Both the position numbers and the translations under genes were made by a program. Below, piece after piece: positions 23,605 through 31,608 of a stretch of DNA of 64,000 bases (position 1 is its first letter; every line of letters starts with the position of its first letter). The stretch is from Lacrimispora defluvii. GTDB lineage: Bacteria; Bacillota; Clostridia; Lachnospirales; Lachnospiraceae. The stretch lies in contig JAAOXG010000008.1 of assembly GCA_013036995.1 (NCBI GenBank), positions 1-64,000 of the forward strand, written 5' to 3'. The notes below the pieces were generated by a model, which did not search any database, had not been told where the DNA came from, and saw only the letters and a list, made by a program, of their open reading frames with translations.

Positions 23605-24492
23605 ATGGGAAATTTTGTTTTAACCTGTTGTTCCACGGCAGACATGAAAAAGGAATTTTTTGAAAGCCGCAATATTCCATATGTCTGTTTTCATTACACA
23701 ATAGATGGGGTAACTTATCCGGATGATTTGGGGGAGAGTATCCCGTTTGATAAATTTTATGAGCGGATTGCCAAAGGGGCAGCACCTTACACCTCTCAGG
23801 TAAATGTTGAGGAATACTGCAATTTCTTTGAACCGATCTTAAAAGAGGGAAACGATATTCTGCATCTGACCCTGTCTTCGGGGATTTCCGGTACTTATAA
23901 TTCCGCCTGTGTGGCAGCAAGTGAGATGCGCCAGAGATATCCGGATAAGACCATTATCATCCTGGATACACTGGGGGCCTCATCTGGTTATGGACTTTTA
24001 ACCGATGCAGCAGCGGATTTACGGGATAATGGAGCGACATTAGAAGCGGCAGCAGAATGGGTAATGAATAACCGGCTTACTGTACACCATTGGTTTTTCT
24101 CCACGGATCTTACCAGCTTTAAGCGGGGAGGAAGAATATCTGCCACCTCTGCCATGCTTGGAACTGTTCTGAATATCTGCCCTCTCATGAATATAGATGA
24201 TACCGGACATTTAATTCCAAGGCAGAAAATAAGGACAAAAAAAAGAGCCATTCAGGAAATGGTAAAAATGATGGAACTCCATGCCCAAAATGGTTCCCGC
24301 TATAACGGAAAATGTGTGATTGCCCACTCTGCCTGTGAGGCCGATGCAAAAGAGGTGGCAGCTCTCGTTGAGAGCCGCTTCCCCATGCTGTCAGAAAAAG
24401 TGATTATTAACAGCATTGGCTGCGTAATCGGTTCCCACACAGGCCCTGGAACGGTGGCACTATTCTTTTTCGGAGATAAAAGAACTGATTAG
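23605..24492 (+). CDS. DegV-family fatty-acid-binding protein
   Basis: A 295-residue cytosolic protein of the DegV (FakB-like) fold, which binds a single fatty acid. In the Fak system such proteins present fatty acids to FakA kinase. Family features include TCCSTADMKKEFFESRNIP, LSSGISGTYNSACVA, TLGASSGYGLL, WFFSTDLTSFKRGGRIS, and C-terminal GSHTGPGTVALFFFG. The start has GGAGGTG upstream. It lies 33 bp after the PhoR-like gene and may be read through from it; it is convergent with the NusG-II gene. Confidence 0.92.
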   Translation: MGNFVLTCCSTADMKKEFFESRNIPYVCFHYTIDGVTYPDDLGESIPFDKFYERIAKGAAPYTSQVNVEEYCNFFEPILKEGNDILHLTLSSGISGTYNSACVAASEMRQRYPDKTIIILDTLGASSGYGLLTDAAADLRDNGATLEAAAEWVMNNRLTVHHWFFSTDLTSFKRGGRISATSAMLGTVLNICPLMNIDDTGHLIPRQKIRTKKRAIQEMVKMMELHAQNGSRYNGKCVIAHSACEADAKEVAALVESRFPMLSEKVIINSIGCVIGSHTGPGTVALFFFGDKRTD

Positions 24493-24496
24493 TTGT

Positions 24497-24847
24497 TTAA
24501 TTACCCATAATCTGGGCAATCATACGATTGGGCAGGCAGACAATGCTTTCTCCTGTCTGTTCAATTGTGCCCTGATGGATACAGATTTTGTCGGGGCAGG
24601 TTGCATCGGAGACGTGCACCTTTCCGCCTTGAATTACTATGCGGTTGGTTCCGCTCTGATATCCGTTTACCAAAATCTCTGTATCATGGTTCAGATCCAG
24701 TTTTTCAACAACTTTCCCATCTACCGTGATCTCAAGATATCTGGCAGGCTTAGAAAAAATGATCTTGTTCACTATGAGGAGAATGCAGGATATTGCTACA
24801 ATAATAACAATTAATATAACTTCTTTCTTATGCTTTTTAATTTCCAT
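24497..24847 (-). CDS. NusG domain II-containing membrane-anchored protein
   Basis: A 116-residue protein with an N-terminal basic segment, one transmembrane helix (about 9-30), and an extracytoplasmic NusG-II-like beta domain. Conserved elements are TCPDKICIHQG and ESIVCLPNRM, in which three Cys could bind a metal or form a disulfide. Members of this family often sit beside FMN-binding and Gx-family proteins. Here it is divergent from an FMN-binding protein, separated by 183 bp with promoters facing each way. An EetA-like role in flavin-based extracellular electron transfer is possible but unproven. Confidence 0.82.
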   Translation of the reverse strand: MEIKKHKKEVILIVIIVAISCILLIVNKIIFSKPARYLEITVDGKVVEKLDLNHDTEILVNGYQSGTNRIVIQGGKVHVSDATCPDKICIHQGTIEQTGESIVCLPNRMIAQIMGN

Positions 24848-24915
24848 TCTTACAGATCCTCTTACTTATTTTCTATCATTCATAAACAGAATTGCTTTAT
24901 AACCAGCCCTGTTTC

Positions 24916-24945
24916 ATTATAACACAGATTCCCCATTCCTTCCAA
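24916..24945 (-). promoter_or_regulatory. Promoter of the NusG-II gene
   Basis: On the minus strand TTGGAA (24945-24940) and a perfect TATAAT (24921-24916) with 18-bp spacing. Confidence 0.55.
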
Positions 24946-24970
24946 ATATAATTAAAATTTCATAAAGTCG

Positions 24971-25000
24971 TTGCCGTAACCGTTAAGAATATGTTAAAAT
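24971..25000 (+). promoter_or_regulatory. Promoter of the FMN-binding repeat protein gene
   Basis: TTGCCG (24971-24976) and TAAAAT (24995-25000) with 18-bp spacing, 30 bp before the start codon at 25031. Confidence 0.45.
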
Positions 25001-25030
25001 AAAGTCAAACTTTATAAAACAGGAGGAGAT

Positions 25031-26959
25031 ATGAATAAAAGTAACGCAAATGCTAAACGAAATGGATTTATTGGGTTAGGAGCCATGATTTTACTGGCTG
25101 GCGCTACTGTTTTTGGAACAGATCCACTTTATAAGGCGATTGACAACAGTGTTAGACCCGAAATCTATGTTCCGGGTACCTATACAGGTACTGCGAGAGG
25201 CTACGGCGGGATTGTCACCGCAGAGGTAACAGTATCAGGAAAGACTATTGACTCCATTGTTGTAAATGGAGAGAAGGAAACTCTGCTCAATATGGTATTG
25301 CCAGGGTTAACGGATTCCATACTTGGAAAGCAGTCCACAGATGTGGATGCAGTTTCCGGGGCAACGCTTAGCAGCAATGCAATAAAGGAAGCAGTGGATC
25401 AGGCTCTTGCCAAGGCTAGGGGAGAAAAGCCGGAAGATGTGCCGGAGACAACAAAAGAGGCATCTGAGACTTCCGCTTCTTTAAAGGATGGAACCTATAC
25501 TTATGAATCACCGGAATTTGATGAGAACGGATTCAAAGACCAGGTGAGTATGACCGTTAAGGGGAATGCAATTACAGCCCTTACCTGGGACTGCATAAAG
25601 GAAGACGGAACCAAAAAGAGTCAGCTTTCCATGGATGGAAAGTATGTAATGACCGAGAAAGGTCCCAAGTGGCATGAACAGGCAGAAGCAGTGGTGGGTT
25701 ATGTTTTAGAGCACCAGTCCCTGGACGGATTGGTGAATGAAAAAGGCTATACCGATTCCGTATCTTCTGTCAGCATTAACTTAATGGGATTTGTAAACGG
25801 AGTAAAAGACTGCTTAACCCAGGCCGCCGGTGAAGGTGAGAGCCAGGCATCAGAGTTAAAAGAAGGAACCTATACTTACGAATCACCGGAATTTGATGAG
25901 AACGGATTCAAAGACCAGGTGAGTATGACTGTTAAGGGAAATGCTATTACAGCCCTTACCTGGGACTGCATAAAGGAAGACGGATCCAAAAAAAGCCAGC
26001 TTTCCATGGATGGGAAGTATGTCATGACCGAGAAAGGTCCCAAGTGGCATGAACAGGCAGAAGCAGTGGTAGGTTATGTTTTAGAGCATCAGTCCTTGGA
26101 TGGATTGGTGAATGAAAAAGGCTATACCGATTCCGTATCTTCTGTCAGCATCAACTTAATGGGATTTGTAAACGGAGTAAAAGACTGCTTATCTCAGGCA
26201 GCCGGTGCAGGTGAGAGCCAGGCATCAGAGTTAAAAGAAGGAACCTACACTTACGAATCACCGGAATTTGATAAGAATGGATTTAAGGATCAGGTGAGTA
26301 TGACCGTTAAGGGGAATGCCATTACAGCTCTTACCTGGGACTGCATAAAGGAAGACGGATCCAAAAAGAGCCAGCTTTCCATGGATGGGAAGTATGTCAT
26401 GACCGAGAAAGGACCGAAGTGGCACGAACAGGCAGAAGCGGTTGTCGGCTATGTGCTGGAACACCAGTCTTTAGAAGGACTTGTGAATGAAAAAGGTTAT
26501 ACCGATTCCGTATCCTCTGTCAGCATTAACTTAATGGGCTTTGTAAATGGCGTAAAGGATTGTTTAACTCAGGCCTCCAGTGAAGGAAAGAGCCAGGCAT
26601 CAGAGTTAAAAGAAGGAACCTATACTTACGAATCACCGGAATTTGATAAGAATGGATTTAAGGACCAGGTGAGTATGACAGTTAAAGGAAATGCTATTAC
26701 AGCTCTTACCTGGGACTGCATAAAGGAAGACGGATCCAAAAAGAGCCAGCTTTCCATGGACGGAAAGTATGTAATGACCGAGAAAGGCCCCAAGTGGCAT
26801 GAACAGGCAGAAGCAGTGGTGGGTTATGTTTTAGAGCACCAGTCCCTGGACGGATTGGTGAATGAAAAAGGTTATACCGATTCCGTATCATCTGTCAGCA
26901 TCAATTTGATGGGATTTGTTAACGGAGTGAAAGACTGCTTAACCCAGGCGTCAAAATAG
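25031..26959 (+). CDS. FMN-binding domain protein with four tandem 125-residue repeats
   Basis: A 642-residue membrane-anchored extracytoplasmic protein. One N-terminal transmembrane helix (about 12-29) is followed by a canonical FMN_bind domain (45-130) with DAVSGATLSS, where Thr112 is the expected flavinylation site. A linker rich in Glu/Thr leads into four almost identical repeats at 151-275, 276-400, 401-525 and 526-642. Each repeat has an FMN_bind-like plan (GTYTYESPEF..., VSMTVKGNAITALTWD...), but the flavinylation box reads DSVSSVS, placing Ser at the Thr position (Ser248, 373, 498, 623). The repeats are also near-identical as DNA. AGGAGGAG precedes the ATG. It is followed by a Gx-family gene after a terminator. 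Confidence 0.85.
   Translation: MNKSNANAKRNGFIGLGAMILLAGATVFGTDPLYKAIDNSVRPEIYVPGTYTGTARGYGGIVTAEVTVSGKTIDSIVVNGEKETLLNMVLPGLTDSILGKQSTDVDAVSGATLSSNAIKEAVDQALAKARGEKPEDVPETTKEASETSASLKDGTYTYESPEFDENGFKDQVSMTVKGNAITALTWDCIKEDGTKKSQLSMDGKYVMTEKGPKWHEQAEAVVGYVLEHQSLDGLVNEKGYTDSVSSVSINLMGFVNGVKDCLTQAAGEGESQASELKEGTYTYESPEFDENGFKDQVSMTVKGNAITALTWDCIKEDGSKKSQLSMDGKYVMTEKGPKWHEQAEAVVGYVLEHQSLDGLVNEKGYTDSVSSVSINLMGFVNGVKDCLSQAAGAGESQASELKEGTYTYESPEFDKNGFKDQVSMTVKGNAITALTWDCIKEDGSKKSQLSMDGKYVMTEKGPKWHEQAEAVVGYVLEHQSLEGLVNEKGYTDSVSSVSINLMGFVNGVKDCLTQASSEGKSQASELKEGTYTYESPEFDKNGFKDQVSMTVKGNAITALTWDCIKEDGSKKSQLSMDGKYVMTEKGPKWHEQAEAVVGYVLEHQSLDGLVNEKGYTDSVSSVSINLMGFVNGVKDCLTQASK
25481..26956 (+). repeat. 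Four tandem 375-bp coding repeats
   Basis: Units begin at 25481, 25856, 26231 and 26606, an exact 375-bp period, the last unit being truncated by the stop. The encoded units differ at only a handful of residues (T/S, E/K, D/E changes and linker changes), and synonymous differences are few. This points to recent duplication or ongoing homogenisation. Confidence 0.97.
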
Positions 26960-26970
26960 TAGAAGTGTAT

Positions 26971-27015
26971 AATCCCGGAAACCGGCAGGAAAAGCCCTTT
27001 TCCGGGATTTTTCTT
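26971..27015 (+). terminator. Terminator of the FMN-binding repeat gene
   Basis: AATCCCGGAA pairs with TTCCGGGATT, with part-pairing inside (GGAAAAG with CTTTTCC as the alternative), followed by TTTCTTTTT. It lies 12 bp after the stop. Confidence 0.82.
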
Positions 27016-27076
27016 TTTACACAGGTGAGCAAGTGTGATAAGATAAAATCTGCAGGTTAAAAAAAGGAGATTTGAA

Positions 27077-27592
27077 ATGAATAAAAAGAAATCGGCACAC
27101 ATGGCCGCACTTTACGGAATGCTGATTGCCCTTGCCTTTGTTCTCAGTTTTGTTGAAAGTCTCATTCCTATTTCCCTGGGCATTCCGGGGGTAAAACTGG
27201 GACTGGCAAATCTGGTGACTGTTGTGGGTCTTTATACGGTGGGAACCACAGGAACCGTCGTCATTTCTCTTCTTAGAATCGTGTTGACAGGATTTACATT
27301 TGGTAACTTATTTGCCATGCTCTACAGCCTGGCTGGCTGGGGGCTGAGCATTGTCATTATGATTCTTTGTAAAAAAAAGAAATGGTTTGGAACTTCGGGA
27401 ATCAGTATACTTGGAGGAATCGGTCATAATATTGGACAGATTACAGTTGCAGCATTTGTGGTAAAGCAGGCGGGGGTATTCTTTTATCTTCCAATGCTGT
27501 TAATAGCAGGTACGGCAGCAGGACTTGTCATTGGCATACTGGGGTCTATGATTATCAGCAGAATTAAAATTGTTATAAAAAAATTGTATTAA
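27077..27592 (+). CDS. Gx transporter family protein (heptaprenyl diphosphate synthase component I-like)
   Basis: A 171-residue membrane protein with five to six helices and the motif IPGVKLGLANLVTVVGLY, typical of the family once named heptaprenyl diphosphate synthase subunit I and now Gx transporter. It looks like an ECF S-component fold. In many Firmicutes it is neighbour to FMN-binding and NusG-II proteins (as with EetB in Listeria), which is the arrangement seen here. No prenyl synthase catalytic subunit is in the window, so a quinone-tail role is not supported by context. AAAAAAGGAGA precedes ATG 27077. Confidence 0.82.
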   Translation: MNKKKSAHMAALYGMLIALAFVLSFVESLIPISLGIPGVKLGLANLVTVVGLYTVGTTGTVVISLLRIVLTGFTFGNLFAMLYSLAGWGLSIVIMILCKKKKWFGTSGISILGGIGHNIGQITVAAFVVKQAGVFFYLPMLLIAGTAAGLVIGILGSMIISRIKIVIKKLY

Positions 27593-27681
27593 ATCAGAAA
27601 GATATTATATTGTGTTAAGGCTTTGTCAAAGGTATAATGAGAGAGACAAAAGATGGAATGAAATCCAGGAGGAATAGCAGA

Positions 27682-29199
27682 ATGATTGATAAGGCAATTA
27701 AGAAACTGGTAACTTATGGGCTGGATACAGGGCTGATCAGTGAGAATGACCGTTATTATGCAGTAAATCAGATTCTCGACGTATTGTGGATGGACGAGTA
27801 TGAAGAACCCCAGGAAGAAACGGGGGATATAGATCTGGAGGAGGTGTTAGCCGAACTGCTGGACTATGCCTTTGAAACTGGTATCATTCCTGAAAACAGC
27901 ATAACATACAGGGATTTGTTTGATACCAAGCTGATGAACTGTCTGATGCCAAGACCAAGTGAAGTGGAAACCAGATTCTGGGGATTATACAATCATCAGT
28001 CACCTCAGGCAGCTACCAAATATTATTATAAACTGAGCCAGGACTCTGATTATATCAGGCGGTATCGGATTAAGAAGGATATGAGATGGGTGACTGCTTC
28101 CAAATATGGAGATCTGGATATCACCATCAATTTATCGAAGCCGGAAAAAGATCCCAAAGCAATTGCAGCAGCCAAGCTTGCAAAACAAAGCGGTTATCCC
28201 AAATGTCAGCTCTGCATGGAAAATGAGGGGTATGCAGGGAGAACGGATCATCCAGCCAGAAACAATCACAGAATCATTCGTTTAAAAATCAATAACAGTC
28301 AGTGGGGATTTCAATATTCTCCATACGTTTACTATAATGAACACTGTATTGTTTTCAATGGAAAACATACACCGATGAAGATCGAAAGAGATACCTTCGT
28401 AAAATTATTTGATTTTGTAAAGCAGTTTCCTCATTATTTTCTGGGGTCCAATGCAGACCTTCCCATTGTAGGAGGATCCATTTTATCCCATGACCATTTC
28501 CAGGGAGGCAATTATGATTTTGCAATGGCGAAAGCGAAGGAGGAAGAACTGTTTTGTATCAAGGGATTTGAACATGTGACAGCTGGCATTGTGAAATGGC
28601 CTATGACTGTTTTACGTACAAGAAGCAAGAACCCGGAGGATTTAATAGAACTTGGAACAAAAGTGCTGGAAGCATGGAGAGCCTATACCGATGAATCTTT
28701 GTTTGTATTTGCAAACACCCAAGGACAACCTCATAATACCATTACCCCTATTGCAAGAAAACGTGGAGATGAATACGAACTTGATCTGGTACTGAGGAAT
28801 AATATCACAACAGAAGAATTCCCTTACGGAGTATATCATCCTCACGAAGAACTGCACCACATTAAGAAAGAAAACATCGGGTTAATTGAAGTAATGGGAC
28901 TTGCTGTACTTCCGTCAAGACTGAAGGCTGAGTTAAATCTCATATCAGAATACCTGCTTGAAGGCAAAGACATAAGAAGCAATGAACTGATTGAAAAACA
29001 TGCTGACTGGGTTGATTCCTTCCGTGCAGGGTATCCGTCTTTTACCAAAGACAATGTGGATGAGATCTTAGAAAAAGAGGTTGGTCTTGTCTTTGAGCGG
29101 GTGCTTGAAGATGCAGGTGTGTTTAAATACGATAAGGCAGGAAGAGCCGGATTTAAGCGTTTTCTTACCAGTATGGGGTTTGAATCCGTGTCACAATAG
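27682..29199 (+). CDS. galT: UDP-glucose--hexose-1-phosphate uridylyltransferase (class II GalT)
   Basis: A 505-residue enzyme of the Firmicute-type GalT family, which moves UMP from UDP-glucose to galactose-1-phosphate in the Leloir pathway. Recognisable blocks are KLMNCLMPRPSEVE, GYPKCQLCMENEGYAGR, SQWGFQYSPYVYYNEHCIVF, and the active-site region ILSHDHFQGG. The usual length is ~500 residues. I chose ATG 27682 since CAGGAGGAATAGCAG precedes it, rather than an upstream in-frame start with no such signal. No galK or galE is adjacent, so the gene is outside a full gal operon. Confidence 0.95.
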   Translation: MIDKAIKKLVTYGLDTGLISENDRYYAVNQILDVLWMDEYEEPQEETGDIDLEEVLAELLDYAFETGIIPENSITYRDLFDTKLMNCLMPRPSEVETRFWGLYNHQSPQAATKYYYKLSQDSDYIRRYRIKKDMRWVTASKYGDLDITINLSKPEKDPKAIAAAKLAKQSGYPKCQLCMENEGYAGRTDHPARNNHRIIRLKINNSQWGFQYSPYVYYNEHCIVFNGKHTPMKIERDTFVKLFDFVKQFPHYFLGSNADLPIVGGSILSHDHFQGGNYDFAMAKAKEEELFCIKGFEHVTAGIVKWPMTVLRTRSKNPEDLIELGTKVLEAWRAYTDESLFVFANTQGQPHNTITPIARKRGDEYELDLVLRNNITTEEFPYGVYHPHEELHHIKKENIGLIEVMGLAVLPSRLKAELNLISEYLLEGKDIRSNELIEKHADWVDSFRAGYPSFTKDNVDEILEKEVGLVFERVLEDAGVFKYDKAGRAGFKRFLTSMGFESVSQ

Positions 29200-29231
29200 A
29201 AAGACTGTGAGACTATCAGATAGAATCATGT

Positions 29232-29260
29232 TTGTAATTATCTTCCCTTTGAGTTATATT
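29232..29260 (+). promoter_or_regulatory. Probable promoter of yitT
   Basis: TTGTAA (29232-29237) and TATATT (29255-29260) with 17-bp spacing. Transcription would start near 29267, at the foot of the hairpin that follows. Confidence 0.5.
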
Positions 29261-29262
29261 CT

Positions 29263-29326
29263 AGTGGGAACGGATGGAAACTTTCCGTTCACTGAATACG
29301 GAACCGGACTGATGAGCCGGAGGGGG
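29263..29326 (+). other. Structured 5' leader of yitT
   Basis: GAACGGA (29268-29274) pairs with TCCGTTC (29284-29290) around a 9-nt loop, and flanking AGT/ACT extend it. A second small hairpin of CCGG (29304-29307) with CCGG (29317-29320) abuts the GGAGGGGG ribosome-binding site. It matches no riboswitch class that I recognise. Confidence 0.35.
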
Positions 29327-29340
29327 ACATATTAACAGTC

Positions 29341-30204
29341 ATGAAGCAGATAGAAAATAAAACACTGAGAACGCTTACGGAGTATGGACTGATTACGTTC
29401 AGTATCTGGATTATGGTGGTGGGAATTTACTTTTTTAAGTTTCCCAATAATTTTGCTTTCGGAGGTGTGACAGGGCTTGCGACTGTGATCAGCGCATTAA
29501 CCCATTGGTCAGCAAGTCAGTTTACGACGATTGTGAACACGGTACTGCTTGTACTTGGATTTCTGTTTTTAGGAAGAAGTTTTGGTGTTAAGACTGTTTA
29601 TGCCAGTGTCCTGATGTCGGTTTTCTTATATATTCTGGAAAAGGTTTGCCCGATTTCCGGACCACTGACAAAAGAACCGCTGCTGGAACTGATTTTTGCC
29701 ATACTTTTGCCAAGCGTTGGAACGGCGATCCTGTTTAATATCGGAGCATCCAGCGGAGGAACGGATATTATTGCCATGATACTAAAACGATATACCAGCT
29801 TTAATATCGGGACAGTGCTGTTATTAGTGGATGTAACCGGAGTGATTATGGCTTATTTTGTTTTTGGACCGGAAACAGGACTGTTTTCTTCCCTGGGACT
29901 GATGGCTAAATCACTGGTAATTGACGATGTTATTGAGAATATGAACCTTTGCAAATGCTTCAGCATCATCTGTGATGATCCGGCTCCTATTTGTGATTAT
30001 ATTATTCATGGCCTCAATCGAAGCGCTACAGTATATGAAGCCCAGGGGGCTTTCAGCCATCATAAGAAGACGGTTATTCTTACAACGATGAAGCGTTCTC
30101 AGGCACTGAAGCTGAGGAATTATATTCGAAATGTGGAACCGTCAGCATTTGTGCTCATTTCTAATTCAAGTGAAATTATTGGCAAGGGATTTCTTGCCAG
30201 TTAA
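29341..30204 (+). CDS. YitT-family membrane protein (DUF161 + DUF2179)
   Basis: A 287-residue protein of the YitT family. The N-terminal ~205 residues hold five or more membrane helices with family motifs FGGVTGLATVIS and NIGASSGGTDIIAMIL. The C-terminal ~80 residues form a soluble DUF2179 domain (SRSATVYEAQGAFSHHKKTVI-like, ending in VLISNSSEIIGKGF). Function is not established; members are presumed transporters. Start ATG 29341 follows GGAGGGGG at a longish distance of about 14 bases, so a weaker or regulated initiation is possible. It is followed by a strong terminator. Confidence 0.88.
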   Translation: MKQIENKTLRTLTEYGLITFSIWIMVVGIYFFKFPNNFAFGGVTGLATVISALTHWSASQFTTIVNTVLLVLGFLFLGRSFGVKTVYASVLMSVFLYILEKVCPISGPLTKEPLLELIFAILLPSVGTAILFNIGASSGGTDIIAMILKRYTSFNIGTVLLLVDVTGVIMAYFVFGPETGLFSSLGLMAKSLVIDDVIENMNLCKCFSIICDDPAPICDYIIHGLNRSATVYEAQGAFSHHKKTVILTTMKRSQALKLRNYIRNVEPSAFVLISNSSEIIGKGFLAS

Positions 30205-30208
30205 AAGA

Positions 30209-30243
30209 TAAAAAAACCGAAGGACCTGTGTTCTTCGGTTTTT
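30209..30243 (+). terminator. Terminator of yitT
   Basis: AAAAAACCGAAG pairs with CTTCGGTTTTTT around a GACCTGTGTT loop, 5 bp after the stop. Confidence 0.92.
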
Positions 30244-30339
30244 TGTATAATAAATGCTGCTTTTATTAGCAAAAATAAGTGAAAAATGACGAAAATGCAC
30301 TTTAGCACTTTAAAAACACATAAATTTAAAGCAATAAAA

Positions 30340-30368
30340 TTGACGGAGGTTATTTTTTGTAGTATGAT
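30340..30368 (+). promoter_or_regulatory. Promoter of the ABC importer operon
   Basis: TTGACG (30340-30345) and TATGAT (30363-30368) with 17-bp spacing, about 50 bp before the substrate-binding protein start. No T-box or other leader fold was recognised between them. Confidence 0.7.
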
Positions 30369-30419
30369 ACAAATTAAGTTCTTAACAGGACAAGTTTTAA
30401 AAGGAAGAGGAGAGAAATT

Positions 30420-31463
30420 ATGAAAAAGAAAGCGAAAGCATTATCCCTGGCTCTTGCAAGTGTTATGATGTTATCCCTTGCTGCATGCTCCGGTAAGGCA
30501 CCGGAAAAAACAGAGACAACGGCTGGCACAACCGCAGCACAGAGCTCCGAAAAAGCAAGCGAGGCAGCAACCACTGCAGCGGCAAAAACAGCAGATGGAA
30601 AACAGTATAAGATCGGAGTTCTTCAGCTGGTTCAGCATACAGCTCTTGATGCTTCGAATAAAGGATTTATTAAAGCTCTTGATGACGCTGGATTAAACTA
30701 TACCGTTGATCAGCAGAATGCTTCCGGTGACCAGCCAACCTGCCAGACCATTGCAAGCAAGCTGGTGAATGATGGAGATGATTTAATTCTTGCCATAGCA
30801 ACTCCGGCCGCTCAGGCTGTAGCAGGTGCAACCAGTGAGATTCCGGTTCTTATTACCGCTGTAACCGACCCGGCTGCTTCTGATCTGGTTGAAAGCAATG
30901 AAGTTCCAGGAGGCAATATCACCGGTACCTCAGATCTGACTCCTGTAAAAGAACAGATCGCATTATTAAAGAAGATTCTTCCAGATGCCAAGACAGTCGG
31001 TGTCCTTTACTGTACTGCAGAATCCAATTCTGAAATCCAGGCTAAGATGGCAAAAGAAGCAATTGAAGCTGCTGGAATGACCGCAGTGGATTATACCGTT
31101 TCAAATTCCAATGAGATTCAGACCGTTGTTACCTCCATGGTTGGTAAAGTAAATGCCATTTATGCACCCACAGATAACACCATTGCAGCTGGTATGACTA
31201 CGGTAGCGATGATTGCCAATGAAAATAAAATTCCTACAATCTGCGGAGAAGAAGGAATGGTAAAAGCAGGCGGACTTGCAACGTATGGTATCGATTACTA
31301 TGAGCTTGGTTATTTAACCGGCAAGCAGGCAGTGAAAATCTTAACCGAGGGTGCAGATGTTTCTAAAATGCCCATTGAATACCTTCCGCTTGAGAAGTGC
31401 AAACTGTCTGTAAATGAAGAAACAGCAAAGACACTGGGAATTGATTTATCCGGTCTTAAATAA
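30420..31463 (+). CDS. ABC transporter substrate-binding lipoprotein (pfam04392 type)
   Basis: A 347-residue lipoprotein with signal peptide and lipobox LAAC (Cys23), a Thr/Ala-rich linker to about residue 60, then a type-1 periplasmic binding fold of the ABC_sub_bind family (KIGVLQLVQHTALDASNKGF, ILAIATPAAQAVAGAT, GVLYCTAESNSEIQAKMAKE, ATYGIDYYELGYLTGKQAV). Relatives include TrpX-like proteins linked to tryptophan or other amino-acid uptake; the ligand here is unknown. It is the first gene of a three-gene importer with the permease and ATPase downstream. AGGAAGAGGAGAG precedes the ATG. Confidence 0.9.
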   Translation: MKKKAKALSLALASVMMLSLAACSGKAPEKTETTAGTTAAQSSEKASEAATTAAAKTADGKQYKIGVLQLVQHTALDASNKGFIKALDDAGLNYTVDQQNASGDQPTCQTIASKLVNDGDDLILAIATPAAQAVAGATSEIPVLITAVTDPAASDLVESNEVPGGNITGTSDLTPVKEQIALLKKILPDAKTVGVLYCTAESNSEIQAKMAKEAIEAAGMTAVDYTVSNSNEIQTVVTSMVGKVNAIYAPTDNTIAAGMTTVAMIANENKIPTICGEEGMVKAGGLATYGIDYYELGYLTGKQAVKILTEGADVSKMPIEYLPLEKCKLSVNEETAKTLGIDLSGLK

Positions 31464-31489
31464 GAAGAATAATAGATGGAAGAATTAAG

Positions 31490-31577
31490 CAGGCGGTCTG
31501 GAAAACGACCGCCTGTAATCCATAGATGCTTTACATAAAAGATGAATCAGACATTTTTTATGTAAGGCATTTATGCC
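31490..31577 (+). other. Intercistronic hairpins between binding protein and permease
   Basis: First hairpin: CAGGCGGTC (31490-31498) with GACCGCCTG (31507-31515), a 9-bp perfect stem without a U-run. Second: GCTTTACATAAAA (31528-31540) with TTTTATGTAAGGC (31556-31568), a 13-bp stem with one G-U. A small AGGCAT/ATGCCT dyad follows. Such structures commonly stabilise the upstream mRNA of binding-protein genes or attenuate downstream ones. Confidence 0.55.
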
Positions 31578-31608
31578 TGTGAGAAGAAAATATGCGGAGG
31601 AATGATAG

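Noticed and set aside
24848-25030. Possible small gene between NusG-II and FMN-binding genes
   Set aside because: Only two facing promoters and AT-rich DNA are visible; no open frame with a ribosome-binding site.
25481-26956. Regular long repeats considered as CRISPR or a mobile repeat
   Set aside because: The period is 375 bp, in frame, with no short unique spacers; it is an expanded protein domain.
29300-29330. CTGATGA flanked by GC-rich arms before yitT, reminiscent of hammerhead ribozyme or fluoride riboswitch cores
   Set aside because: The required partner elements (GAAA after stem II with a pairing arm for the hammerhead; the leading GG-GAUG stem and pseudoknot for fluoride) do not pair properly, and the downstream gene is not a fluoride or related gene.
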